Source: Castellaniella sp. (GTDB taxonomy: Bacteria; Pseudomonadota; Gammaproteobacteria; Burkholderiales; Burkholderiaceae_B). From it: 64,000 nt of DNA. The translations under genes were made by a program, and so were the position numbers. The stretch spans positions 1 to 64,000 of the forward strand of contig NZ_SCQN01000020.1 in assembly GCF_004321985.1 (NCBI RefSeq), read 5' to 3'. The notes below the pieces were generated by a model. The model did no database searches. It saw only the letters and a program-made list of their open reading frames with translations, and was not told the origin of the DNA. Below, in pieces: positions 49,694-58,234 of this stretch. Every line of letters starts with the position of its first letter. Position 1 is the first letter of the stretch.

Positions 49694-51240
49694 GCGGCTC
49701 CGTACCGGCTATTTGGGCGAGCGCTACAGTGGGCGACATATGCGATCCGGTTGCGAAGACCGGCCCTGACAAGTCGAAGCTGACATTTAAGTACGTCGAT
49801 CTCAGTTCGATAGATCGCGCGACCGGCAAGATCGCGGGGGCCACCACCGTTGAAATGAGCGCGGCGCCTTCACGAGCGAAACAGGTCTTGAAGTCTGGCG
49901 ATGTACTGTTTTCCAACGTGCGGGTGTACCTCGAAAACATCGCACAGGTTTCGCCGGACCTTGAAGGCGAAATTGGATCGACCGCGTTTTGCGTCCTGCG
50001 GCCGACCGGTGGCATCAATGCCCGCTACCTGTACCACTACGTCAGCTCGCGTAAGTTCGTGCTGGCCGTCAACGCGCTTCAACGCGGTAACAGCCCTCCG
50101 TCGGTTCAGGACAGCGATGTAAGGGAGCAGATACTTCCGGTCGCGCCAACCAACGAGCAACACCGCATTGTCTCCAAGATCGACGAGCTGTTTAGCCGCA
50201 TTGACGGAGGCGAGCAGGCGCTCGAACGCGTGGCGAAGCTGGTGGAGCGTTACCGCCAGTCGGTGCTGAAGGCCGCCGTCACCGGCGAACTCACCCGCGA
50301 CTGGCGCGAGGCGCGTAAGCGTGCCGGTGAACCCATGGAATCCGGCGCGGCCTTGCTCGCCCGCATCCTCAAAGCCCGCCGCGCCGCATGGGAGAGGGCC
50401 GAAATCGCCAAGCTCAAAGCCAAGGGTAAGACGCCCACCGACGACCGCTGGAAGCAGAAGTACCAGGAACCCGCGCCGCCCAACACTACCGACCTGCCTG
50501 AGTTGCCGGAAGGGTGGGTATGGGCGGGCATCGATCAAGTACTTCAACCCACCGGCGATGCCATGAAGACCGGCCCATTTGGCAGCTTACTTAAGAAGCA
50601 CGAACACGTTTCCGATGGCATACCGGTGCTCGGCATCGAGAATGTGAAAGCTCGCAGGTTCATATCTGGAAGCAATATCCACATTACGCTTGTCAAGGCA
50701 GCGGAGCTCGTTGGGTATCGCGTGGTGCCAGGGGACGTACTGATCTCTCGATCAGGTACCGTCGGAGATGTCTGCGTCGTGCCAGAAGAAATTGGCGATG
50801 CAAGGATCTCCACCAATTTGATGAAAATGACCTTGGCCCAGGATGGCTTACTCCCCGACTTTTTCGCGTGCCAGATTTATGGCTCTCCAACAGTTCTTGA
50901 CCGAATCAACGCGATGTGTAAGGGCAGCACACGCAGTTTCTTGAACCAAGCAATCTTGCGCGCAATCGCGTTCGCGTTGCCACCCATACGCGAGCAACAG
51001 GAGGCGATGCGCAAAATTGTGTCGTCAGAAGAAGATGCTGAGTCACTCGTGCGTGACATGCATGATGGAGTTCGCCGCGCGACCGCCCTCCGCCAATCTA
51101 TCCTCAAAGCCGCGTTCTGCGGTCAACTCGTGCCGCAAGACCCGAACGACGAGCCGGCATCGAAGCTGCTGGAACGCATCGCCGCCGAGCGCGCGAATAC
51201 CGCACCGCCACAGCGCAAACGAACCAGGAAGACCACATGA
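49690..51240 (+). CDS. hsdS: Type I restriction-modification specificity subunit S
   Basis: A 516-residue protein with two target recognition domains (about 1-150 and 275-430). Each is followed by a conserved helical spacer: PTNEQHRIVSKIDELFSRID near 155 and PPIREQQEAMRKIVSSEEDA near 435. It sets the bipartite DNA sequence methylated and restricted. It lies between hsdR and hsdM with four-base overlaps on both sides. The TRDs cannot be translated into a target by eye. Confidence 0.94.
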   Translation: MSGSVPAIWASATVGDICDPVAKTGPDKSKLTFKYVDLSSIDRATGKIAGATTVEMSAAPSRAKQVLKSGDVLFSNVRVYLENIAQVSPDLEGEIGSTAFCVLRPTGGINARYLYHYVSSRKFVLAVNALQRGNSPPSVQDSDVREQILPVAPTNEQHRIVSKIDELFSRIDGGEQALERVAKLVERYRQSVLKAAVTGELTRDWREARKRAGEPMESGAALLARILKARRAAWERAEIAKLKAKGKTPTDDRWKQKYQEPAPPNTTDLPELPEGWVWAGIDQVLQPTGDAMKTGPFGSLLKKHEHVSDGIPVLGIENVKARRFISGSNIHITLVKAAELVGYRVVPGDVLISRSGTVGDVCVVPEEIGDARISTNLMKMTLAQDGLLPDFFACQIYGSPTVLDRINAMCKGSTRSFLNQAILRAIAFALPPIREQQEAMRKIVSSEEDAESLVRDMHDGVRRATALRQSILKAAFCGQLVPQDPNDEPASKLLERIAAERANTAPPQRKRTRKTT

Positions 51241-52715
51241 GTACCATCGATTCCGCCCTCGTCGGCAAGGTCTGGAACTACGCGCACGTGCTGCGCGACC
51301 AGGGCATAGGTTACGGCGACTACGTCGAGCAGATCACCTTCCTGCTGTTCCTGAAGATGGACCAGGAGCGCAACGATCTGCTGAACGAGGCTTCCACGAT
51401 CCCGACGCAGTGGCGCTGGGACAAACTCGCACCGCTGGCGGGTGACGAGCTGCAAGACCAGTACCGCCATACGCTGGAAGCGCTCGGGCGTGAGCATGGC
51501 CTGATCGGCACGATCTTCAGTGGCGCGCAGAACAAGCTGACCGACCCTGCCAAGCTGAAACGCGTGGTGTCGCTGATCGACGGCGAAACCTGGATCGGCA
51601 TCGGCGTGGACGTGAAGGGCGCGATCTACGAGGGGTTGCTGGAGCGCAATGCCGAGGAAGTGAAGTCCGGCGCCGGCCAGTACTTCACGCCGCGCGCGCT
51701 GATCGATGCGATGACCGAAGTGGTGGCCCCGCAGATCGGCGAAACCGTGCACGACCCGGCCTGCGGCACCGGCGGTTTTCTGCTGTCCGCCTATGCCCAC
51801 ATGAAGGGCCAAAGCCAGGACCGGGCCCGTCAGCGCAAGCTGCGCGAGGAATCGATCAGTGGCGACGACATTGTGCCCGAGGTGGTGCGCCTGTGCGCGA
51901 TGAACATGTACCTGCACGGCATCGGCAATGGCGAAAGCCCGATCGCGCAGCGCGACGCGCTGGCAAGCAACGTCGGCGAGCACTTCGACGTGGTGCTGAC
52001 CAATCCGCCGTTCGGCAAGAAATCCAGCTTCACCGTGGTGGGCGAGGACGGCTCGCTCGACACCGAGCGCGAAAACTACGAGCGCGACGACTTCAAGTTC
52101 ACCACCAGCAACAAGCAGCTCAACTTCCTGCAGCACATCATGACCATCCTGGCCGAAAATGGCCGCACCGGCGTGGTGCTGCCGGACAACGTGCTGTTCG
52201 AGGCCGGCAACGCGGGCGAGGGTATCCGCAAGCGCCTGTTGATGCAGTTCGACTTCCACACCCTGCTGCGTCTGCCGACCGGCATCTTTTACAAGCCGGG
52301 CGTCAAGGCGAACGTGCTGTTCTTCGACAAGAAGTCGCCGCGGGCGGATGGATCACCGAACAGCAGCGCCGTGTGGATCTATGACCTGCGTACCAATCAC
52401 CATTTCACGCTGAAGAAGAATCCGCTGGCGCGTGCCGACCTGGATGATTTCGTGCGCTGCTATGCCGCGGCCAATCGGGCCCGACGCACCGAAACCGAAC
52501 GCTTCAGGCGCTTCGGCGTGGATGAGCTGCTCAAACGCGACAAGCTCAACCTCGACATCTTCTGGCTGAGGGACGACAGCCTCGAAGACGTGGACCACTT
52601 GCCGCCGCCCGATGAAATCGCAGCGGACATCGTCGACAACCTGCAGGCGGCGCTGGAAGCGTTCCAATCGGTGGTCGACGAGCTGGGTGCCCCTGCATCA
52701 AACGCCGACTCGTGA
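51237..52715 (+). CDS. hsdM: Type I restriction-modification methyltransferase M subunit
   Basis: A 492-residue adenine-N6 methyltransferase. The N-terminal HsdM_N helical domain (1-140) is followed by the SAM site DPACGTGGF (173-181) and catalytic NPPF (256-259). It contains GQYFTPR near 148, usual for type I M subunits. It overlaps hsdS by four bases and ends the operon. Confidence 0.96.
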   Translation: MSTIDSALVGKVWNYAHVLRDQGIGYGDYVEQITFLLFLKMDQERNDLLNEASTIPTQWRWDKLAPLAGDELQDQYRHTLEALGREHGLIGTIFSGAQNKLTDPAKLKRVVSLIDGETWIGIGVDVKGAIYEGLLERNAEEVKSGAGQYFTPRALIDAMTEVVAPQIGETVHDPACGTGGFLLSAYAHMKGQSQDRARQRKLREESISGDDIVPEVVRLCAMNMYLHGIGNGESPIAQRDALASNVGEHFDVVLTNPPFGKKSSFTVVGEDGSLDTERENYERDDFKFTTSNKQLNFLQHIMTILAENGRTGVVLPDNVLFEAGNAGEGIRKRLLMQFDFHTLLRLPTGIFYKPGVKANVLFFDKKSPRADGSPNSSAVWIYDLRTNHHFTLKKNPLARADLDDFVRCYAAANRARRTETERFRRFGVDELLKRDKLNLDIFWLRDDSLEDVDHLPPPDEIAADIVDNLQAALEAFQSVVDELGAPASNADS

Positions 52716-52716
52716 G

Positions 52717-52974
52717 CCAGTCGAGCTGGTCAAGGGCGTGATCGATCTCATCGTGGGCACCGAAGGCTGTTCGGGCGCCGTGACGCTCTACGGCAAGCCG
52801 AAGGGCACTACGGTGCTGGGCAAACGCCATGATCCGAACGATTCCGCCGCGCCGGTCTGCCGCGTGGAACTGTCACTCGCCGAGGGTATGCTGAGCGCGG
52901 AGGTCGCCGGGCCCTGCAAGACCTATCATGGCGCCTCCTGCGGCTTCGATGGCGAGATGACCAGGGGCGACTGA
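52717..52974 (+). pseudogene. C-terminal fragment of an unrecognised protein
   Basis: Right after hsdM an open frame encodes about 85 residues beginning PVELVKGVIDLIVGTEGC and containing three Cys and a GPCKTYHGASCGF ending that looks like a secreted-protein tail. No plausible start or signal is present; upstream the frame runs into hsdM. It is probably the remains of a gene cut when the R-S-M cassette or later DNA joined here. GTG 52750 could start a short product. Function unknown. Confidence 0.4.
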
Positions 52975-53386
52975 CACGCGGCGGCAGACCTATTTGGTAT
53001 GGCCAACAGCCTTGCGCTTGCCGTAGTGTCTGTTGGATTGCGAAGGTTGAGTCTGCTCATGACGACGATCGGGGCTTCGGATCTTTGCGGTAAAGCCTGA
53101 GCCCCCTTGCTGACAGCTCCCTTGGACGTTTCCGTGAGTCTGTACCTCAGTGCGGGTGAGTATCATGCTCCCCGTGCTTGGCGAAAGCGGTAGAACGGGG
53201 AATGGCGGTAGCCTGAAATAGGGAACTTCGCTCGTGGCGAGACTTGTTCTCTTGGGCGCTTGGGGGCAGATCCTCACATGCCGCAGTCTATGTTAAGCGA
53301 GTGAGGCAAGCGGCTTGCCAGAGCTCCGAATGTTGCCTAAGATTGCATCAGGTTGTTCTACACAACGTACGGTATATCCGCCCGGG
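52975..53386. other. 412-bp gap without a recognisable gene
   Basis: Base composition is more even than in the neighbours. The only sizeable frame (minus, 52990-53277, 95 codons) reads as Ser/Gln/Arg-rich sequence of no known type. No tRNA, transposase fragment or clear hairpin was found. It lies between the cut gene fragment after hsdM and the DenV-like gene, so it is probably debris of transferred DNA. Confidence 0.4.
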
Positions 53387-53752
53387 TTATTTGCTTCGTT
53401 CTTTGATCCTGGCCCGATTGATTGCCATCGCTTCAACGGTTGGTTTCCAGTCATTCCAGTAAGCATCTGGCACACCCGGGAAATTTTCCCGGCGTACACC
53501 CGAGAATGTTGGCTTGTACCCGCGCGCCTTCATTTCGCCGATCAGTTCGGCGTGGCGCCGGGCCAGGTAGCCCAAGCGGGTATAGAAGAAGAGCAGGTGG
53601 CCCTTGCCCAGCGTGTACTTTTCGGGCTGAGCAAGAGTACTGCGAGTAGCCGCTTTCTCTGCTAGCGCGAACACCCTAGGCAGTTCCCGGTACTCGGCAA
53701 CGAGATGGGGGCCGCTAAGTTCTTCGACGGGTACGCAGTTGATGCGGGTCAT
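53387..53752 (-). CDS. Pyrimidine dimer DNA glycosylase/AP lyase, T4 endonuclease V (DenV) type
   Basis: A 121-residue protein beginning MTRINCVPVEELSGPHLVAE, which matches T4 DenV in pattern. Thr2 provides the catalytic amine after Met removal, Arg3, and Glu23 (AEYRELPRVF) is the catalytic acid. The segment GKGHLLFFYTRLGYLARRHAELIGEM aligns with the DenV core. It would cut the glycosidic bond of UV-induced dimers and nick the strand. The C-terminal Trp/Tyr-rich tail of T4 DenV is missing or different. It lies alone next to the restriction island. Confidence 0.9.
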   Translation of the reverse strand: MTRINCVPVEELSGPHLVAEYRELPRVFALAEKAATRSTLAQPEKYTLGKGHLLFFYTRLGYLARRHAELIGEMKARGYKPTFSGVRRENFPGVPDAYWNDWKPTVEAMAINRARIKERSK

Positions 53753-53811
53753 GTGCTGGGCTTGAGTGAAAACCGTTTTATACCAGCTGTCGCCTTCTTC
53801 GGCTCTACCCC

Positions 53812-53893
53812 TTGACCTCCTCCCAAGACATGGACAGGCCTAAGCTGGAGAAATCGGGATGTTTGACCTCCTCCCATGGTATGGACAGGCCTA
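53812..53893. repeat. Two 31-bp direct repeats
   Basis: TTGACCTCCTCCCA starts at 53812 and 53863, and each copy ends with ATGGACAGGCCTA; the copies differ at about four central positions and are offset by 51 bp. The right copy overlaps the stop codon of the diguanylate cyclase gene. They may be mobile-element ends or a duplicated target, but no transposase lies between them. Confidence 0.7.
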
Positions 53894-55021
53894 CTGTACA
53901 GAATCCAGCATATCGTGCACGCCAGCGAACTGGCGTGCGAACACGGCTGGGGTGGCCCCCGCCAGCACAACGCGATTGCCGCCCTGTTTCTTGGCCGCAT
54001 ACAGAGCGCGATCGACCCGTTGCAGCGCCGTATCGAAGTTGTCGGCGCTGTCCAGCATTGTGGCGCCGAACGAGGCGGTGACCTGGGGCACCGGTGCTAC
54101 GGATAGCTGTGCGATCGCCAGTTGCAGGCGCTCAGCCACCATATGCAGGGTAGCCGTATCGATGCCCGGCACGAGCACCAGGAATTCCTCGCCACCCCAG
54201 CGTGAGATGCATTCGTCCGGGCGCAGCAACGACTTGCAGCGCCCAGCAACCGCCTGCAGCACCAGGTCGCCGACTGGGTGGCCATGCGTATCGTTGACGG
54301 CCTTGAAGTGATCCAGATCCAGCATGATCAAGCCGGCCGGGCGAGTGCCATTGAGCAAGTCCCTGAGCACACGCTCGCCCAGACGGCGGTTGTAGATACC
54401 GGTAACCGGGTCACGGTGAAGCATGGTCTCCATTCGTGCACGCTCGGATGCCATCCGTTTGATCGTATCAGTCAGCCCGCGTTGCACCGGCAACAGTACC
54501 ACCACCATGATGCTGACCGGCCCATACGCCATCAGCAGGTCCATGCCGCGAGGCGTCCACATCTCACCAGGATGAAACGCCAGGTAAGTCAGTATCGGCA
54601 GCGCGATCACCAGCCAGCAGAGCAGCGCTACCAGGAAAGCCCGGCGACCGGGAACGAAGATCATCACCATCGTCAGCAGTATCACGAACAGCGACGCCAC
54701 TGGTGGCAGCACGTCGATCAGCCGTACCCCGGTCGATGCCGCCTGCAAGGTGTAGAACCAGGCCGGCGCGATCAGCATCAGCGCTCCGAGGGCCAGCGAC
54801 ACGTGCACGATAGCCTGCAACCACCAGGGGCGCAGCATCAGGGCAATGATCAGGCCGGCAAAGATCACGGCACCAGAGGGGGGCACGATCAGGTCCATCA
54901 TGTGATGGACCGGACCAAGCCAATGGATCAAAGTGGCACTGACACTCGCGAACAATGTCAGCCACAGCATGATCAGGACGGCAACGCGTACGTAACGGTC
55001 TTCGGACTCTTGCGTGGGCAT
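53891..55021 (-). CDS. Membrane-bound diguanylate cyclase (GGDEF)
   Basis: A 376-residue inner-membrane signalling protein. Five to six hydrophobic segments lie between residues 12 and 180 in a 7TM-like or MASE-type sensor not matched to a named family. A GGDEF domain from about 200 follows, with DPVTGIYNRR, the Asp/Asn substrate segment LDLDHFKAVNDTHGH and the active-site loop GGEEF at 276-280, which should make cyclic di-GMP. The inhibitory-site position five residues before GGEEF reads RPDE where RxxD is canonical. The gene stands alone, minus strand, beside the island. Confidence 0.93.
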   Translation of the reverse strand: MPTQESEDRYVRVAVLIMLWLTLFASVSATLIHWLGPVHHMMDLIVPPSGAVIFAGLIIALMLRPWWLQAIVHVSLALGALMLIAPAWFYTLQAASTGVRLIDVLPPVASLFVILLTMVMIFVPGRRAFLVALLCWLVIALPILTYLAFHPGEMWTPRGMDLLMAYGPVSIMVVVLLPVQRGLTDTIKRMASERARMETMLHRDPVTGIYNRRLGERVLRDLLNGTRPAGLIMLDLDHFKAVNDTHGHPVGDLVLQAVAGRCKSLLRPDECISRWGGEEFLVLVPGIDTATLHMVAERLQLAIAQLSVAPVPQVTASFGATMLDSADNFDTALQRVDRALYAAKKQGGNRVVLAGATPAVFARQFAGVHDMLDSVQ

Positions 55022-55198
55022 CGTCAGGCGCCTGCGAAGCGGGGAGGCCAGTGTAGCATTCGGCCCGACGGGGTCAGTGAAACGATGTCGATGGCAACAC
55101 CGTCATCGCCTGGTTGAACGGGCGTTGCGCGCGCGCTTCGCCCAGAGCGAGACGAGGGTCACGAGGAACAGGTAGGCCTGTAGGGTGAATCAGGGGGG

Positions 55199-56473
55199 TC
55201 AGGCCATCTGGTGCCGCAGCCGGCGCAGCCGGCCTCCTCCGCTCTTGTAGAGCAGGAAGATCGCGATGAATGCGTTGAGCAGGTTCCAGGCGATGCCGTT
55301 GGCGAAGGCTGCCCAGTACGACAAGGTCAGGTCGTAGATCGCCCCCGACATCCAGCCGCCCAGGGCCATACCTACCAGGGTTGCCATGAGCACGATTCCC
55401 ACTCGCACGCCGGTGCCTTCGGCCGGAAAATGCTCGCGCACGATGACGGCATAGGCTGGCACGATACCGCCCTGGAACAGGCCAAACAGGGCCGAGATCA
55501 CATAGAGCGGCAGCAGCCCCTTGTTGAACAGGTACAGCCACAGGGCCAGGCCCTGCAGCACCGAGCCCAGCAGCAGCGTACGCAGTCCGCCGATCCGGTC
55601 CGAAATCCAGCCCGAGGCGAGCCGGCTGATGATGCCCATGGTCAGCATCAGCGACAGCATGTTCGCGCCGGTGGCCGCGCCATACCCCAGGTCGCCGCAG
55701 TACGCCACGATCTGCACCTGCGGCATGGCCATGGCCACGCAGCAGGCCACTCCTGCGATGCACAGCAGTGTCATGGCCATGCCCGTCGACAGCCCTAGGG
55801 GTCGGTCGCCGTCCGGGCGCGAGCGCGGGACCGAAGGGGTATTGGGGATGGCCAGGTTGATGGAGGGCGGTTTGCGGCGGATGCACAGCGCCAGCGGCAG
55901 TAGCGTCACCAGGCAAAACACGCCAATGCCCGTGTATGTCTGGCGCCAGCCGATCTGCTCCACGAAATGCTGCGTGATGGGCGGCCAGACGGCGCCTGCC
56001 AGGTAGTTGCCGCACATGCAGATGCCCACGGCCAGGCCGCGCCGTCGGGTGAACCAGAGGGAGGTGTCGGCCACCAGCGGTGAGAACAGGGCGGATGACC
56101 CCAGCAGGCCGATGACCAGGCCGTGCACCAGGTTGAAGGTCATGATGGTCTCGGCACTGCTCGCGAGCACGAAGCCGGCACACAGCCCCAGCGCACCCAC
56201 GATCACTGGCACGAACACCCCGAAGCGGTCTGCCAGCCGGCCCATGAAGATGCCGCCGATTCCAAAACCCAGCATCGTCGCCGCATATGGCAGCGAGGCG
56301 CCCGCGCGGCTGACGCCGAAATCCGCCTGGATGGAGGGCAGCACGATAGAGGCTGCGTACATGCCGATATTGCCAATGGTCACCAATGCGAGGGCCACCA
56401 TCAGCCGGATCCAGGCATAACGCGATTCGATTCCTCCGGGCTGAGGCGCGGAGACGGTCGTGGGCGCGTTCAC
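55199..56473 (-). CDS. MFS transporter (oxalate/formate-antiporter-like)
   Basis: A 424-residue permease with twelve predicted membrane segments. The MFS loop 2-3 motif is GIFMGRLADRFGVFVP and the equivalent in the second half is RLASGWISDRIGGLR. GTG 56473 is preferred: GAGGTC lies upstream, and the stop of a 45-codon ORF overlaps it as GTGA. The family handles small carboxylates; the substrate here is unknown. The 177 bp between this gene and the diguanylate cyclase hold no gene. Confidence 0.87.
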   Translation of the reverse strand: MNAPTTVSAPQPGGIESRYAWIRLMVALALVTIGNIGMYAASIVLPSIQADFGVSRAGASLPYAATMLGFGIGGIFMGRLADRFGVFVPVIVGALGLCAGFVLASSAETIMTFNLVHGLVIGLLGSSALFSPLVADTSLWFTRRRGLAVGICMCGNYLAGAVWPPITQHFVEQIGWRQTYTGIGVFCLVTLLPLALCIRRKPPSINLAIPNTPSVPRSRPDGDRPLGLSTGMAMTLLCIAGVACCVAMAMPQVQIVAYCGDLGYGAATGANMLSLMLTMGIISRLASGWISDRIGGLRTLLLGSVLQGLALWLYLFNKGLLPLYVISALFGLFQGGIVPAYAVIVREHFPAEGTGVRVGIVLMATLVGMALGGWMSGAIYDLTLSYWAAFANGIAWNLLNAFIAIFLLYKSGGGRLRRLRHQMA

Positions 56474-56607
56474 AGGCAGACCTCGTACCCCGCCAGCGCA
56501 TCGGGCCAATCGACGCAGCGGCATCCGTTTGTGTCCAGCCAAGCCGCCACGCGCTCGCAGAGGTCACCGCCAATCAGCAGGAGAGTGTGGGTCATCGTGC
56601 TCGTCAT
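56470..56607 (-). CDS. Small ORF translationally coupled to the MFS gene
   Basis: ATG 56607 opens a 45-codon frame (or 41 codons from a second ATG at 56595) beginning MTSTMTHTLLLIGGDLCERV and ending in TGA that overlaps the GTG start of the MFS gene. The first part looks like a Rossmann-type beta strand and helix, so it may be a truncated enzyme remnant or a short leader controlling MFS translation. No clear Shine-Dalgarno is seen. Confidence 0.4.
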   Translation of the reverse strand: MTSTMTHTLLLIGGDLCERVAAWLDTNGCRCVDWPDALAGYEVCL

Positions 56608-56719
56608 GTGCGCGCGTGTTGGATCAAGCCGCGCCTGGCAGGGCCTTGTGAGACGGCCCTATACTTTGTCATCCCCGGTGGGTCAGAGTGTACCGCCACA
56701 TTCGTCCGAAACATTCATC

Positions 56720-57127
56720 ATGCGCCATCCACTTCACCCGGTTTTGGTTCATTTCCCCATCGCCTGCTGGTCCCTGGCGACCTTTGCGGACTTCGCGAGC
56801 CTGCGGCCAGGCCAGTCCTTATGGCACTGGTCCGCCGGTTTGCTGTCCGTTGGCTGCTTGATCGCCCTGGCTGCCATGTTGGCAGGCTTGCTCGAATTTT
56901 CACGCGTTCCGAACGGCCCAGCCCTGCGGGACACCTTTCTGCATTTGAGTCTTATGGTGGTAGCGCTCATGCTGTACGCCTTCCGCTTGGTGCTGCGGAT
57001 GGATCATGCGCAGCCTCTGCCCCCTGACGCGCTTTCGCTTTCGATCGACGCAGCAGCGTTCATCGTGCTCCTTGTCGGTGGCTGGTTGGGTGGGCGGCTC
57101 GTCTTCGGTTACGGCATCGGCCGATAA
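56720..57127 (+). CDS. DUF2231 family membrane protein
   Basis: A 135-residue inner-membrane protein with four hydrophobic segments. The start MRHPLHPVLVHFPIACW contains the HP-x-LVHFP signature of DUF2231, and the end GGWLGGRLVFGYGIG is equally typical. The His residues suggest haem or metal binding, but the function is unknown. It is divergent from the small ORF and MFS unit. Confidence 0.88.
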   Translation: MRHPLHPVLVHFPIACWSLATFADFASLRPGQSLWHWSAGLLSVGCLIALAAMLAGLLEFSRVPNGPALRDTFLHLSLMVVALMLYAFRLVLRMDHAQPLPPDALSLSIDAAAFIVLLVGGWLGGRLVFGYGIGR

Positions 57128-57255
57128 GCCAGCCTTCGGAGAGACCAGCGACCAGGCGGTGGGTTGATACCGCCCTGGCGGGTTCCATCGACCTGATTGC
57201 AAGACACCGCCACCGATTCGTCGCCTCGGGGCCGAAGCTCAACGTCCGGGGTCAG

Positions 57256-58095
57256 CTATTGCCGCCTGGCAACGACTTGCGCCAGAACAATCCGCTCCTC
57301 CTCGAGATTGCGCCGCTGGTTCTGGGCCATGGCCGAAAAATCTGATCCTAGGAGCACATGGAAGCTGAGCGGTGTGACGCCCTCTTTGCGGATCTTTTCT
57401 GCCAGCGCTACGAACCATGTACGCGCGGCATCGGTTGTATCCAACCAAGCCTTGATCTCAAACCCGGCGGCCTCAAGGAGACTGCGCAGTTCGTCCGACG
57501 TGGCGAGAAAGCTCGCTTCAGGGTTACGCGCCCAAGGAACCGGGAAGAGCACAGGGCCGGATGGCCCGGCGAGAACGTCATAGATCGCGAGCGTGCCCCC
57601 CGGCTTGAGGACGCGAGACATCTCCTTGTATAGCCTTGGCTTGTCCGGAATATTCATCGCTGCATGCTCCGTCCACACGATGTCGAACGAAGCATCTGGA
57701 AAGGGCAAACTTGTTGCATCGCCCTGGCGATAGTCGACGAGTTCGTCCAGGCCGGTCCGCTCGGAAAGCATTGCAGCCACACTGCAGTACTCGCCAGTCA
57801 GGTCGATGCCTGTAACGCGGCAGCCGAATTCCCGGGCAAGGCAACGAGACGTCCCGCCGACGCCGCTGCCCACATCGAGCACGCGTTTTGTAGCGTCGAC
57901 CTTCGCTGCCCGAGCAAGTTCGAGCGTTGCTGCCCGACCGCGAATGTGGAATTCATCGATGGGCGCCAAGTCTTCCGGTGTGAGCCGATTCAAATTTTTA
58001 CCAGCTCCTTCAAGCGCGGCAAGGATAAGGTCCCCTAGACCGGACCGGGTGTAGTGCGCCTGGACGGATTCGTTGACTTGCGTCGGAGTTGCCAT
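57256..58095 (-). CDS. SAM-dependent class I methyltransferase
   Basis: A 279-residue methyltransferase. SAM motif I is VLDVGSGVGGTSRCLA, the acidic motif II position is GIDLTGEYC, and motif III-like LKPGGTLAIYDVLAG follows. The N-terminal 60 residues resemble sarcosine/dimethylglycine or tocopherol-type small-molecule methyltransferases. The start at 58095 has GGGGGAG directly upstream; longer in-frame starts exist. No functional link to neighbours is evident. Confidence 0.85.
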   Translation of the reverse strand: MATPTQVNESVQAHYTRSGLGDLILAALEGAGKNLNRLTPEDLAPIDEFHIRGRAATLELARAAKVDATKRVLDVGSGVGGTSRCLAREFGCRVTGIDLTGEYCSVAAMLSERTGLDELVDYRQGDATSLPFPDASFDIVWTEHAAMNIPDKPRLYKEMSRVLKPGGTLAIYDVLAGPSGPVLFPVPWARNPEASFLATSDELRSLLEAAGFEIKAWLDTTDAARTWFVALAEKIRKEGVTPLSFHVLLGSDFSAMAQNQRRNLEEERIVLAQVVARRQ

Positions 58096-58197
58096 CATCT
58101 CCCCCTTCATTGTGCCGCCGGAATCTCGCTTTTCTAGCACGACAGCCTTTGCTGAGCAAGCAATTTCCTTTTGCCGTAACGCCACCACCAATTTTGT

Positions 58198-58214
58198 CCT
58201 GACGCTCCGTCAGG
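58198..58214. terminator. Hairpin downstream of the third Liv operon
   Basis: CCTGACG (58198-58204) and CGTCAGG (58208-58214) are exact complements around CTC, about 20 bp after the livF stop on the minus strand. The bases following it on that strand (ACAAAATT) are not a T-tract, so termination efficiency is uncertain. Confidence 0.45.
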
Positions 58215-58234
58215 TCACGGCCACGGGCGGCCCG

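Noticed and set aside
52990-53277. A 95-codon minus-strand protein gene after hsdM
   Set aside because: No ribosome site, low-complexity Ser/Gln/Arg content and no family resemblance; treated as non-coding debris.
53812-53893. CRISPR array
   Set aside because: Only two imperfect copies with a spacer of about 20 bp, no further units and no cas genes in the window.
55074-56573. A 499-codon minus-strand frame overlapping the MFS gene
   Set aside because: It is the same DNA read in a neighbouring frame; the MFS frame has twelve membrane segments and family motifs, this one has none.
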